Origin: Climacium dendroides | Taxonomy: Eukaryota; Streptophyta; Bryopsida; Hypnales; Climaciaceae | NCBI GenBank assembly: GCA_950106755.1 | Contig: OX467089.1 | Coordinates: forward strand, 4,776,501-4,840,500 | Length of the DNA: 64,000 bases | Direction of reading: 5' to 3' | Shown: positions 11,686 through 23,461 of the stretch, in pieces | Layout of the letters: each line of letters begins with the position of its first letter | Position numbering within the stretch: position 1 is the first letter of the stretch | Position numbers and translations under genes: made by a program | The notes under the pieces: generated by a model | What the model was told of the DNA's origin: nothing | What the model saw: only the letters and a program-made list of their open reading frames with translations | Database searches by the model: none

Positions 11686-12610
11686 CAAGAGTCGATTGAT
11701 CTCTTTGCTTCCTTCGATTCTCAATAGTGCAGTTTCTGGTGCTCCTCAATTGAGACGCTCAAAATCATATTCAAATTTTAATACAGTTTGGAAGCTCGGT
11801 TTCCACAAATGTTCTGTGCGGACCATCAACAATTGGAGTATCAATGAACTGAAATTCTGGGGTCAATACCCAACATATGCAATCCAATCGCTTTTTGTCA
11901 TCTGCAATTCAAATTTCCTTGACCGTGAGCGAAAAAAGCAGTGTCGGTCGTCGAAAATGGAAGCTTCTGCTCTGTTCAAGAGTTGATTGATCTCCGTGTT
12001 TCCTTCGATTCTCAATAGTGCAGTGTCTCAATCAAATAAGCTCCAAAACAAACTCAAATTTTAATATGGAAGCTCGGTTTCCACAAACATTCTGTGCGGA
12101 CATTCAACAATTGGAGCATGTAATGAACAGTCATTCTGAGTTCAATTGCCAACATATGCCATCCAATATCTTTTTGTCATTTGCAATTCTAATTTCCTGG
12201 ACCGTGGCTAAAAAAAAGCAGTGTCGGTCGTCGAAAGTGGAAGCTTCTGTTCTGTTCATGTTTTAATAACCTTCGACCGACTGTGAGCATTCTTGTCAAT
12301 TATCTTCTTCAAGAGTTGATTGATCTCCTTGTATCCTTGGATTCGCAATAGTGCAGTTTCTGATGCTCCTAAAATCGAGAAGCTCAAAATCAAATGCAAA
12401 TTTGAATATGGAAGCTGGGTTTCCACACATGTTCTGTGCAGACATTTTAACAATTGGAGCGTCGATAAACAGGAAACTCGGAGGTCAATACCCAACATAC
12501 GCAACCCAATAGCTTTCTGTCATTTGTAATCTTGACCGTGAGTGAAAACAGCAGTGTCGTCGAAAATGGAAGCTTCCAGTCTGTCCTGTTCAATTCCTAA
12601 CAACCTTCGA
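11686..12610. repeat. Three ~300-bp tandem repeats downstream of the oxidoreductase
   Basis: Units start at 11,686, 11,977 and 12,310 with CAAGAGTYGATTGATCTC. Each contains CAATAGTGCAGT, GGAAGCTSGGTTTCCACA, TTCTGTGC and a CGTCGAAAATGGAAGCTTC-like end. The periods are 291 and about 333 bp, and the units have diverged by substitutions and small indels. No conserved ORF runs through them, so they are unlikely to be exons. Confidence 0.85.
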
Positions 12611-12989
12611 CTGTAGTCTAATTTCAATTACAGTATGTCTCCAAATACAGGTACAATACTCACGTTTCCCCGTACAAACTTTCCTCGAGTTTCGTGACCT
12701 TTCCGTTTCCGACAAGGATTGGGGGAAGAAACTGACGTCATTCCCCAGGAATGGATGAATGTTTGTCATCTATGTGGATGAATTCAGTTTCAGTGGAGAC
12801 TTTTAACCTTGGAGGGCGCCGTGGCAATAATTATGCAGATCACTTTTTCGTTGCAAGAATTTTTTACCATGTAACTTGTTATTTATTTTGTCTTCCAACC
12901 AACCACAAGGGTTCTAGTGACATAAAGCAAAAAGAATCTCTAGGATTGCTTATCCATTGACTATTTGTAGAAGTAAAAGTAGCTTTGGC

Positions 12990-13143
12990 GAGTCGGTGTC
13001 AAAGAGAATATTTTGGCATGGTCAAGCATTTACTATGTATTTTTCATCTCCAAAACACATAGGTGGGAGTCAATGTCAAAGAGAATATTTTGGCATGGTC
13101 AAGCATTTACTATGTACTTTTCATCTCAAAAACACATAGGTGG
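12990..13143. repeat. 77-bp tandem duplication
   Basis: Copies 12,990-13,066 and 13,067-13,143 are nearly identical (GAGTC...TGTCAAAGAGAATATTTTG...ACACATAGGTGG). The high identity implies a recent local duplication. No gene is associated. Confidence 0.9.
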
Positions 13144-13190
13144 GCTTATTTGGCATATTGTTGGAATAAGTTGCTCTAACTTAACAAGAT

Positions 13191-13738
13191 TTAACCCCGA
13201 AGTGCTCCAATGTCCAATTTTTGGACAATTAATAAATTGAAACTCAAGTTTCATCCTCATTATTGCTTGGATGAAAGTCGTCTTAATTTGTGGAGAGACT
13301 TTATTAAATTGTTGTCCTATCTAATGATTGGGTTTGGTGTTACTAGAGTACATATTTTTCTAAGAAGTATGTTAAATGGTTGACCAAGCCCAAATTGCAT
13401 TGACTCTAGTTTAAAACTAGATTTGCAAAAATGAGGTGGTAGATTTAAAGAACAAAAAAATTTCAAAAAATCACCATGTAAAGAAAAATCTCATTTCAAA
13501 TCCACTCAAAGAATGATAATATTTTGTTTGTAATCAAATTTTCAAAATTTTTCTTTCAAAATTTAGTAAAAAATATTGGTGATAGCAATAGTCAATCTAA
13601 CTGTATGAATGGAATCTAAAACTCAAATCTAAAACTTTTATTTATATATTAATTCCAAAATATACTTCAAAATAGTATTTTATAATGTCTTTTTTCAAAT
13701 CATGAATTCTAGAGAAGACTCCTAAAGTTTAGGGGTTA
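13191..13738. mobile_element. GTTAACCCC-family element, copy 3 (shortened)
   Basis: Starts TTAACCCCGAA and ends TTTAGGGGTTAA, the same terminal words as the element at 876-1810. The interior is AT-rich and diverged. At about 548 bp it is shorter than copies 1 and 2. Assignment rests mainly on termini and style, so confidence is moderate. Confidence 0.5.
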
Positions 13739-14061
13739 AAAAGCTTATCAAGAAGCCTATACTTGTTCAAATCTTATTTGTACTTCAATAATATATTTAA
13801 TAAGGGCATACAAAGTGCAAATGTATTTGGATGAATGAAAATTGGTAAGATTAGATTGAGTGACAACTATTATAACACCCTAAATGAAATTGATCAAATA
13901 ATGATAAATTAGGTATTTAGAGATATAATCTTACCATATGAAAATACAATATTATTGTGTCTTGGTTATGATATGATATGTTATATTAAGATCTTGAAAT
14001 ATTAGCTCCCCCTTCATCTAAAACACATTGATGTCTCCTCCATTATGATTCCAAACTCCTT

Positions 14062-14640
14062 TAATTTACCCCCTAAAGGACACTTGTTTATTGAATGAAC
14101 AATTGAAAATCCAAGTAGGTTCCTATAAAGTCAATTTTGGTTGGATGTTCATGAAATTTTGACACAAGGTGTGAACATGTATCTCCTGAGTAGGGAATAT
14201 AATTTTTTTTTATTGAGTGCCTAAATAAAAAGTTATGTTGCCCTAAATTTTTCCAATAGTTCAAGCAATTTTGGATAGCTTTTGCAAAACTCTTCCTTTA
14301 CTTCTAGAATGTAACTTGTAGGATACAAGATGCAAATGTAAAAAACAAAACCCATGTGTAGTATAAAAATCTCACTCTAAGAGTTAAAAGCCGTTGGTTC
14401 TATAAAACAAAGTTGGAAAAAAACTTTTTTTTTAACTTCAAATATTATAATCTTTCAATCCGTGACGTCAAAGTTATTGAAATTTTTTCCACACATTCCC
14501 ATAGTAGTCTAGTACAAATTTGTAGAACTAAATTTTGAAAAAAACAAACAAAAAACAATTTTTTTTTTCTCACTGCCTCCCAAAGTGATAGTTTTTCATA
14601 ATTTTTGTCCAAAAATATTTCTTGGTCCTTTGAAGGTTAA
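14062..14640. mobile_element. GTTAACCCC-family element, copy 4 (degenerate)
   Basis: The left end TTACCCCCTAAAGGACAC resembles the start of the element at 54,735 (CTCCTAAAGGACC). The interior has GAAATTTTTTCCACACATTC near 14,480, matching the same position in copies 1 and 2. The right end is decayed (TTTGAAGGTTAAGG). Confidence 0.4.
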
Positions 14641-15129
14641 GGGTTTGATCTAAACTTATATTATCTTTTATCCAAAATTTCAAATTTATTGAGCAATCTT
14701 TTGGAGATGAATTTGGATTTAAAGACCATTGCTTCCTTTAACATAATTCATTTTGACAATTATGGTCAACTCTAATTTGACTATTACAATCTTAAAATGT
14801 ACAATTGAATCTTAATGAATCTTTGTAGTATAGTATATATAAAATTTTCTTCAAGAATTGACATATATTTTGTTGAAGTTTATAATTGAAATAAGTGATT
14901 TTGAACATAGTCAAGGAACTTTAAAGATTAACTTTTGAAAATATGACAAAAAAATAATAATTATTGAATTAGAAAAGTTCAAAATATCACAAATAGCACG
15001 TCCTATTGATAAAAGTAATATAAATTAAACTTACCATTATAATGGTTTTTAGAGTCTTTAATTCTTTTTTTTGCCTAACAGAAATACTTATCTTCTTAAG
15101 TTTTTTTTAAATACCTCTAATCCTTGAAC
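14641..15129. other. AT-rich intergenic DNA
   Basis: AT-rich with T-runs; no ORF, repeat terminus or RNA gene recognised. Confidence 0.4.
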
Positions 15130-17117
15130 GTCATGAAAACCCTCTGTAGCCGTAGCTTTGGTATTTTTATGTATTCGAGCACCCGGGCACTGGATTTAGG
15201 GTTTTGACTGTGAAATAAAGTTGGAGCTGAAGTTGCAGAGCATTGAACGTGATGAGCTGTGCATCGTAATACTCAAAAGCATGACACTTGATCGAAGGAA
15301 TATGCGATCAGGGCTATGAAACAATGGATAGTATATATGGCATTGTATTCGGGGAAGGCACGGGTTGCCATTTTGTTGACGTGGCTGTCTGCGCTGGCTA
15401 CAACAAGCAGAAGAGTTGGGGTTTATGCGGGAGATTGCGCCCTCGGATTCGGCGAGGATGGAGGTGCACCACCACTAAGAATGAGTCAAATTTAAGTGTC
15501 ACGGAGGGGACTGTACAATGCCAATTTCATCACTTTGCATTGTGGCGATACCAATTCATAAAATGTTGTCATGATTTTTGGGGATGGAGCTTTGGGGTAG
15601 TGGTGTTGTATGCAAACCATTGTTCATTTTGAGTTGTGGAGGGTAGTTTCAAAAGTGTGAGGTGCGTAGTGGAGGTACCATTGCTATTGCAACAATGTTG
15701 CTATTGAGCGCACCGCCGCACTCACAAGAAGAGGCTCAGGTTCTACGGCATTGGGCACAATTGTATGGTGCAAGTTCCCGGCAAGAATCTCGAATTCTAG
15801 CACTACTTGACGTTCGATAGATGCAAGGCATTCCTCTACCTCCGCGTACTCATAGAAAGCCACACACTCTAGAATATTTGTGGCTGCGCTACCTATTTTG
15901 TTGGCACATCCAACACATCCTCCACTGGACAGCACGGTGAGAAGAGAAGGATCCAGAGGGCTTCGGAATTGATATGAACCACATCATTAAAGAAGCCCTA
16001 TTTCCAGAACCATGAATTGTGCAGGATGGCAAGATTGTGGTCGGAGGCACGCAAGCGGGTGGTGCAACATCAAGCAGAGGAGGCAAAAGCAAATAGTGCA
16101 ACGACCGCGAGTGACTCAAAGAAGGAAGCAGAGTTGCAATTGCCGAATGTTGAAGTTATGCTGCCCAAACGGTACACCAGTCCCAAGGACCCACAAGTCC
16201 CATGGCTACTGAGTCAAGCACTCTTTCTAATGTTGAATCTTGTACCTGCAATGGAAAATGGACCTCCCCTCGGCAGCCAAGACATCCCTATCACACCACT
16301 GCGGAGTTTAAGCTCCCCTTGCTATATTTGAAAGTGGATGAGCCCCATCAATGGCAGAGCATCGGGAATGTTTGTACTCCACCTTGGGCCGACTCCGCAG
16401 CCATCGTCCATGTCCCAAAATCCTCCAAATCAAGTCCTGAATTGGAAGCAGTTGTTAGAGATGTTTCATGGGAAACTAAGCCGTGGCTGAAGAGGAGAAG
16501 GCAGGGTGACGAGGCGGTTGGAGGATTAAGCCGCGCATGATACTTTGCAAGGATGTTGGACAAGGGTGCGTAGAGGTTCGCGCTCTTGTGAACCACGTTG
16601 ACCTGGGAGGCAGTCCAATTCGGCTAGTGTGGCAAGGAAATGTACGCCAGTGGCACCCGAAGGATGGCAACCACCTCAAATAGAGTTGGAGCCGCGAAGT
16701 CCAATTCCCTTGCAACCTCGAGTGGCATTGGTGACTGCGGCAATTACGGATGAATTTGATGAGGACTGTAGTATGGAGAACACAAAGGGGACCAAGGAAT
16801 CCTTCCCACAAGAGGAATTCACACTGCGAAGGTTAGAGCGGCATTGTGTGGTGAGGGATGCAACGTTTGTACCACTTGAAGTATCCCGTCTATTCACATC
16901 AGAAGCCAGTTCGCTTGTAGTTCTTGTTCCTGACCTTGTGTTCTTGCCGAGTGAACCCCCTATCTTGCACAACGGCTTGCTCCTGCAAATGTTGAACGTG
17001 TTGATTCTCCCTGCAACATTGGACCTTGACCCAAGCCTTCTCTGTGACCCTAACGGAGTTCATGGAATTGTGACTTCTTGATTTTGCCATCACATTACTG
17101 GGACGCCTATATTCCTC
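15130..17117. other. GC-richer region upstream of the piggyBac-like transposase
   Basis: Base composition changes sharply from the AT-rich flank to more balanced, coding-like sequence. Several plus-strand open frames (15,288-15,632; 16,017-16,331; 16,629-17,081) show no recognised domain. The stretch runs into the transposase pseudogene and is probably the 5' part of the same transposon or a decayed gene carried with it. TTAA-flanked CCC termini were not found. Confidence 0.35.
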
Positions 17118-19315
17118 GTGGATTTTGGCGGGGGCATTGGAGAGAAGTCGATTCGTGTGAGTGACACGAAGTTGAGTGATGACAAGCCATTTTGCAACAC
17201 ACAACGAGTGCTTTTTGGCACCAATCATAGTATTGCAGGAGATCTTCTAGGGCCATCAGAGCCACATGCTGTACAAGAGTCAGATGATGACCCCGATTGG
17301 GTGGAAGATTATGTGGATTTTGTCGAGGAAGAGGCGGTCATTGAAAATAGTGAAGGCGAAGATGGCCTTCAATTTACGGAACACCTTCTTCATGAGCTTG
17401 GACTATATGATTTTGGAGAGGACACCTTGAATTGGCCCTTTGAAGAGATCTTCAATGATAGTCAATGGCAGGAGCAGGCTGTCACTTTACTGCAAAAGAT
17501 GAATAACTTCTCGGGCCCTATTCCGGGGCCTACGTTGCGATTGAAGGGTGCTCGACCGATTACTTCCTACGGTATTGGCCGGCAGCCATTCTCGAACGTG
17601 TTGTGGAGGAGACAAATAGGTACACCTTCCTTTTCCCCAGTTCATGCATGCGCTTCTTGGACTCTTCATTCAGTCCACATTGTTGTCAGTTACAACTATG
17701 TTGTTTGAAATTTTTTCTTGAGTTCCTTATTGTTGATATCTCTAGTCTTCTTTGCCGAGTACCCTGTTAGATGCCATTGCTGTGGGATAATTGATTGAAA
17801 GTACTTATGGCCGTTGCTGTATGCTACTATGGAATTTGTAGGTATGCGAGACAATTTTCAAAGATCAACCCGGCACTCACAAATGGGCGTGTAGATTAGA
17901 CACCAATAGACTCATAGGAACTCTTGACATGGTTCGAGATTTTGATGTTCATGGAGTTGAAGGGTTTCCCCCATGTTCGATGTTATTGGGATTGCAGGCC
18001 ATTTTACAACTGCCCTCTCATATTTGAGGCAATGATACGCACCCGATTTGAAGCAATCATCCGCTATTTGCATCTAGTGAATAATCAGGAGCTAGTGAAT
18101 GACCGTTCAAATCCGGCATATGATAAACTTGCGAAAGTTTGTTGGCTTTGTGAAGATTTTGCCTCATGGTCTCAAGGTCTTTACAACAATGAGAGGGTAC
18201 TCACAGTTGACAAGATCATGATCCCGTACAATGACCACTTCTACAACATACAACAATACATGAAGTCTAAACCCATCAAGTTCGGTGTCAAGGTGTGGGC
18301 ATTGGCTAATTCTAAGAGCAGGTATGAATAATAGACAAGCTCTTTTGCAAGTAATTTTGTTTTGTATTTCCATTTATATTGTCGTGTTGTTCATTGATTG
18401 CACCGTAATGATTTGTAGTTCACTATGCTGGTTTATGTAGATATGTCTCAAATATTATAGTTTACCTTAGGGTTGACAAGGCACGCAGTGAAGGTGACTC
18501 AGTTGACGAGGGTGCAGTTCTCACAGCCATTGCAGGCCTTGAAGGGCGTGGCCACATGATAATTACTGACAATTTTTTCACATCTCCTCGACTTTTCATG
18601 GAGCTTATGAGGTGTGACTTTTGGGCTCCAGGAACCTGTAGGAAGACAAAAAAGGGGTTTCTAGTAAGTTTGGCGGGCTTCTCTAACACGGAATTACTTG
18701 AGCGCAGCCATTTAGTGGTAAAGATGCACCGGAGCCGAAAGATCTTAGCCATTTGTTGAATGGACTCCAAACCTGTCTTCCTCTTATCTACAGCTTGTGA
18801 CCCTATTGGTGAGGACTCTTATGCAGGACATTGGGTGGGACATAAACGGATAGACTTCCCAACCTCCCCGATTCTTCTGCAATATCAGGTGGGGATGCGA
18901 GGTGTCGATCTTGTGGATCAGCAGCGCTAGAAGTATACCACGCAACTATATTCATACAAGTGTTGCATCGCATCATGATGTTTGTAGTGGATTCACAATC
19001 GTTAAATGCTTATATATTATATTCATGTGATTGTCGGGCTTTGGGACTACCAGTCTTATCCCGACTTCTATGGCATTATAGTATTGCAGAGGATCTTATC
19101 CGGCCCCAAATGTCTGTTGGTTATATTTAGGGGCCCTTACGGAATCTGGCCACAAGAGGTTTGTACTTTAGTACCAAGCACCATGTATTACGTTGGCAGT
19201 GTGTGGTGTGTTCTCAATGGATGTGTCAACTGTATTCTAGTTGCAGTGGGATGTTCATTTGCGAAGGAGCGTGTTTTAAAGTTGTCCACACCCAACATGG
19301 ATACCATCCCAATAT
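17118..19315 (+). pseudogene. piggyBac-like transposase (DDE_Tnp_1_7 type), decayed
   Basis: The piggyBac layout can be followed in order. An acidic N-terminus (DDDPDWVEDYVDFVEEE) leads to FSGPIPGPTLR, then VVEETNRY, which needs a frame change near 17,590-17,600. Next come YARQFSKINP, WFEILMFMELKGFPHVRCYW and RFEAIIRYLHL. The catalytic core follows: TVDKIMIPYND (Asp 18,209-18,211), IITDNFFTSPRLF (Asp 18,568-18,570) and GVDLVDQQ (18,904-18,921). A C-terminal Cys/His-rich finger ends it (QCVVC...FICEGACFKVVHT, about 19,180-19,300). Two GT-AG introns (17,620-17,841 and 18,322-18,440) restore reading exactly, both in phase 2. Stops at 17,897 (TAG), 17,915 (TAG), 18,757 (TGA before MDSKPVFLLST) and after DQQR, plus a frameshift near 18,965, make it inactive. 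piggyBac transposases cut and paste DNA at TTAA targets. The retrotransposon at 19,585 is inserted just downstream. Confidence 0.85.
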
Positions 19316-19579
19316 GCGAGCGGGATTGCGCGCATTCTGACGTGATGAGAGACGGTATCAAATTGTGGCTAGAGTTGTACAAGACATGGAAGGTCGTGGC
19401 AGGAGCTGTTTTGCTTGAAGTCAGTTTGTTATTTGCACGTCCCTTGTGGTAGTGAAGCCCCACCAATGGCCAAGCAGAGGCTGTTCGTCTTCTTTCCTTG
19501 GTGTAGAGCGTGTTTTGTAAGCGAGAAGGAGGCTATTATTAGGAGAGGTTGGTTCGTGTAGCTATATTGTTAGGTGTTG

Positions 19580-19584
19580 GTATT
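19580..19584. repeat. Target-site duplication, left (GTATT)
   Basis: GTATT directly precedes the left LTR and is repeated exactly after the right LTR at 36,799-36,803. A 5-bp duplication is the normal product of Ty3/gypsy integrase. Confidence 0.95.
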
Positions 19585-21321
19585 TGTAGTATAGTTTTTT
19601 CTAAAACAAAACCAAGGCAATTCCAAAAAGGTTCGTTCAAGGGAACGCTCAAATTAGCTTAGTGTATTAGTTAGCTAATGTCACTTTGTAGGTAAATTAT
19701 GTTGTTAATCTTAATGTATTAAGGTATTTGGTATATTTCATATTCTATTTAGGTATGGGAAAGGAGTTCTCTTTCTAATTTCTGTCCAATTATAAATATA
19801 AATTTCTAACCACTAAGTCCGTACCAGTCTTATATTAAAATAAAATGTGGAACTAAATGTATAAATTAAAGGAACCTGCATCCACAAATCTCATACTTTG
19901 AATTCACAGAAATATATATTACAAATATATTTGTTTGCAATCTGCATCTCACAATATATATTCAAACTTTGAAGATTCGGTTAAACCGAGAATTCATTAA
20001 TTATTTTCACAATTATCATTTCAACATCTAAGTCGCTTTAAGCGCTAATGACTCAATTACTTAAAGTAAATGTAACACATATCCTTTTTAGGAATTGAAA
20101 ACAACCAAGGACATCGCTTTAAGTGAATACATTAACACCCAAATGCTTTAAGCAATTCTAAAATTTCCCTTAAGGGATATACAATATGCTTTGTTAAATT
20201 ATTTAAAGAGTTTCAAATTCTTTCCTTTTCAAGACTCCGGTCTTCGTTCGATTTTGTGTTATCCTATCTTTAGCTTTAAGCTTCCTCGAGATGCATCATC
20301 GAGTTATCTTGGATCTCCTTTTTTCTCCAATTGCAATACTAACTCTAAATTATGCTTTCTAAATTTACACAACTAAATATAAATTCTAATAAATAAAATA
20401 AAATAAATTTAAATACACATTCAAACATTCAATCATGTACACATGTCTTCAATTGGAATACCATTTATTAATTATATGAATAATCATTCAATATTTAGAA
20501 TGTACATCATTTGTTTGTAATTGTTCAATAATTTCTATTCACTAGAAATGTAAAATCATTTTCCAACTCAAAATAAATCTCGATCTTAAGTTTTGTTTTA
20601 AACATACATGTTCATTTGAAATACAAAAAATATTCCAATACTTTAATGAAAATAATTACCAATCAATGGTAAATTATTAAATTTAAAAATAAAGTCCAAT
20701 CTCTGGATCACTCAAATCCAAATCACTCCTTGGTTTATAAACAATTTCCAATCACTAGAATTATTAAGTCAATCACTAACTTAATATTTTACTTCTCTTC
20801 CACTTCAAATTTTGCTTTGAGCATTGACATAAAAATTCTCTTAAGAGATAAATTATAACCGATGAACAAAATCCACTCAACACATTATCCAATTCTCCTT
20901 AAGAGACTCTCCACAATAGAATTGCTCAAGGCAATAATTCTCACAATTAAACTTCATGCTTTTAGCAATAAATACCATCACTTAAGTGATTAATCCACAC
21001 AAAAACGGAATAACATCTATGAATTTATAACACAATGCAAGAAAAATGTGACCTCACGTCACTAACACAAGAGAGAATTAAAAGAGAGAGAATAATGAGA
21101 GAAGACCCAAACTATATATCACAATCCTCCCTCAAATACCCCTTCCAATCTCTTGATAAAAACCCGTCAAAGTCCATAACCGCTCAAGTCAAAAAGTCTT
21201 TTCACACTTTAACTTCAAATATCATCACATTGACACTTAATTACCCAAAACTTAAAACATATAATCCATTTCACACTAAAAAAACAAAATTTAACTAAAA
21301 ATTAAAATTGTCTTAACTACA
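19585..21321 (-). repeat. 3' LTR (left), 1737 bp
   Basis: Matches the right LTR almost base for base. Only a one-T length difference (near 19,600), one A/G difference a few bases later and one A/G difference near 19,664 were seen by eye. It contains many short palindromes (for example TCTCTTAAGAGA at 20,838-20,849 and CGCTTTAAGCG at 20,034-20,044). Read on the minus strand it begins TGTAGTTAAG and ends ACTACA. Confidence 0.96.
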
Positions 21322-21340
21322 TAGCCCCACACTCTATCTT
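21322..21340 (-). other. Candidate polypurine tract
   Basis: Immediately upstream of the 3' LTR on the minus strand is a purine-rich run reading GATAGAGTGTGGGGCTA. It lies where plus-strand DNA synthesis would be primed. It is interrupted by pyrimidines, so it is only a candidate. Confidence 0.5.
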
Positions 21341-21631
21341 TTGACGTCCTCGTCAAAATTAAGTCTTTCGTCCTTTCTCATGATCCTTTTGTTGTCGATG
21401 TAACCATTGCTTGGAATGCTCGTATCCCGTGTTGATTTGCTCATCAGATTGCACCTCACCTTGATTTAAACGACCTTGCTTCAAATAAAATCGTTGTAGA
21501 GCTCCATGACGCACATCCAATTCATTCACCAAGCATGGATGAGCTCCCGCAATAAAATGCACAATGGCCATCACTTCTAACAATCTGCAAATTCGGCTTG
21601 ATCGATCCTGCATTTTAACAAGGAACCATAA

Positions 21632-23461
21632 TTATTTGTTGCCCTCTTTCCATTTATTAATATCAATGGTCACCTTCCACTCCAAACACCAAGTTGCTAA
21701 AGCAGAGGCAAACACAGCCGCTCGGAAACAAACAGGATCTTTGTGATGTCGATGTAACTCGAAAAATCGGTTATAAGTATTATAATAATCCTGGTAGGAT
21801 TGAAAAGATCCCACAATTCTTGGCCAATTATACTCCACACTGGCAATGGTCGAATCAGGGGACCATTTATAACGACGTTCACAAGGACAAAAATGTGGAT
21901 CTGCCAAGACTGCTGGTGGTGGCTCCATAGTCCATGCCAACAATGGATCTTGACCTTTCTCTAGAAGAAACTTGTCCACGGATTTAGATTCTCGTTCATG
22001 CCGAATTAGACCATAGTCCTTCAAAATCCATTCAATGGCTCTCCAAGACACATAAGGAATCTCCTTCAAGCCATTAAACATCAAATGATATTGGCCCAAA
22101 TATTCAAGATCCAAAATGTCTACATTCATAGGGGCCTTGGTGAGCATGGTCGAAGTAGAAGATGAATCAGACTCTACTTCAATGGTTTGCATTGCCTGGT
22201 CATGCACCTCCACTTTAGATGGATTTGCGTGAGAAATATATTCTGCTAGCTTCAATTTCATATTCTCCATTTCTCGTTGATAACATTGTAACTCCTTTTT
22301 TTTCGCAAGTAATAGTTGGTGGAGGTCTTGATCTTTCAATAATTTACCAATATACTCTTTTTGGTTTGCAATCATCTTGGTATCTTTACCGTTTTGCTCT
22401 TTTAATACTGAAGTCAGTTCCATCAAAACAGAATTCTTTTCACCGAGACGCTTGTTAGAATTCATGATAGCATGATTCTGATCTCGCATCTCTTGATTCT
22501 CCTTCTTCAATGTTATAACTCCCTCCTCTTTTTTCTCATCAATAATTGTGAGTAATGGCACTTGGTGTTGCAACATCATGCGACTCACTTCATTCACAAT
22601 CTGTTGGGTCATTTCTTGTGGAAGACTATTGGCCACCGGGGTCTTCTTTGTCCGCTTTGCCTTAGCCTTTTGTCTTTCTCCTTCCACCTCTAGTTGAACC
22701 AAATCTCGTTTTAGTGTACCACTTGGTGAAATCGCCTCCAACACCTTCTCTTTTCCACGTGAAGAACTAACATCACAATGTAATGCTATAATTGGAGTCA
22801 TAATATTTGACTTCAAAGCTTGTTCACAAAAATAAGTAATGATATTCTTTGAAGGATTGGTTAAAACCAATTCTCCTTTTTTTGCAGCTCTCACTTCACG
22901 GAAAAAGTTGATAAAAAGTACTACAGCCCAATCGAGTCTTGTCCCATGCCAAGCCATATAGGACATCCGTACCACAAGTGGCGATAGAGATGCAGCATGA
23001 TGCTCCAAACACATATAACGATTGATGAAGGAAAACCAATCATTCCAATGTGTTTTGGTTGTGGAGAAATCCCACAGATCCGTCTCTGGATCATAATTTT
23101 CTGCACAATCTGGAAAGATTTGATTAAAAACCTTGTCTGATAACATTTGCTTAGGTTTGATTGGTGTAGCTCCCACAGCTCCAGGTATACCAAAAATATC
23201 CGCTATGATTTGTTTTGTAATCAATAATTTATGGCCCTTCAACTCCACCATAAAATTATTGATATCATCTGACATGGTCTGCAAAAATGAAGCAACCATA
23301 TCCTCTTTATAGAATCGTGGAGGTCTTGGTAATTGCACAAACTTCAACAATCCAGCTGCCTCTAAATTCTTGGCATTAAAAGATAGTCGTTTCGAAAAGT
23401 CATCCAATGGAACTCCCTCCATTGATGGTCGCCGCTTCACAGGAGTGGATTTACTCATCAT
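21632..23461 (-). CDS. 609-residue ORF after integrase, domain plus coiled coil
   Basis: An intact ORF (start MMSKSTPVKRR) in the envelope-like position between integrase and the 3' LTR. Residues about 30-230 (DDFSKRLSFN... to ...LDWAVVLFINFF) have the outline of the plant mobile / 'putative plant transposon protein' domain: F.KEDMVASFL, then ITKQIIADIFGIPG, then LDWAVVL. A basic patch (KAKAKRTKK) comes next, then a predicted coiled coil rich in K/E/Q/L at about 300-410. The C-terminal ~170 residues are W/Y/H-rich with a CPC motif. No signal peptide or membrane segment is evident, so an envelope role is not supported. The intact frame contrasts with the broken gag-pol. Proteins at 42,162 and 43,782 share the N-terminal outline. 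Confidence 0.8.
   Translation of the reverse strand: MMSKSTPVKRRPSMEGVPLDDFSKRLSFNAKNLEAAGLLKFVQLPRPPRFYKEDMVASFLQTMSDDINNFMVELKGHKLLITKQIIADIFGIPGAVGATPIKPKQMLSDKVFNQIFPDCAENYDPETDLWDFSTTKTHWNDWFSFINRYMCLEHHAASLSPLVVRMSYMAWHGTRLDWAVVLFINFFREVRAAKKGELVLTNPSKNIITYFCEQALKSNIMTPIIALHCDVSSSRGKEKVLEAISPSGTLKRDLVQLEVEGERQKAKAKRTKKTPVANSLPQEMTQQIVNEVSRMMLQHQVPLLTIIDEKKEEGVITLKKENQEMRDQNHAIMNSNKRLGEKNSVLMELTSVLKEQNGKDTKMIANQKEYIGKLLKDQDLHQLLLAKKKELQCYQREMENMKLKLAEYISHANPSKVEVHDQAMQTIEVESDSSSTSTMLTKAPMNVDILDLEYLGQYHLMFNGLKEIPYVSWRAIEWILKDYGLIRHERESKSVDKFLLEKGQDPLLAWTMEPPPAVLADPHFCPCERRYKWSPDSTIASVEYNWPRIVGSFQSYQDYYNTYNRFFELHRHHKDPVCFRAAVFASALATWCLEWKVTIDINKWKEGNK

Noticed and set aside
11696..12529. 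Open frames in the three downstream repeats as a tandem gene family
   Set aside because: The frame is not conserved between units and stops differ, so the repeats are treated as non-coding.
20191..21298. Open frames of 61 and 87 residues inside the LTRs (also at 35,668 and 36,512)
   Set aside because: They are identical only because the LTRs are identical; low-complexity, AT-rich and without domain features.
21632..23461. Envelope protein for the post-integrase ORF
   Set aside because: The position is envelope-like, but no signal peptide, membrane span or cleavage site is visible; the N-terminal plant-transposon-type domain and coiled coil point elsewhere.
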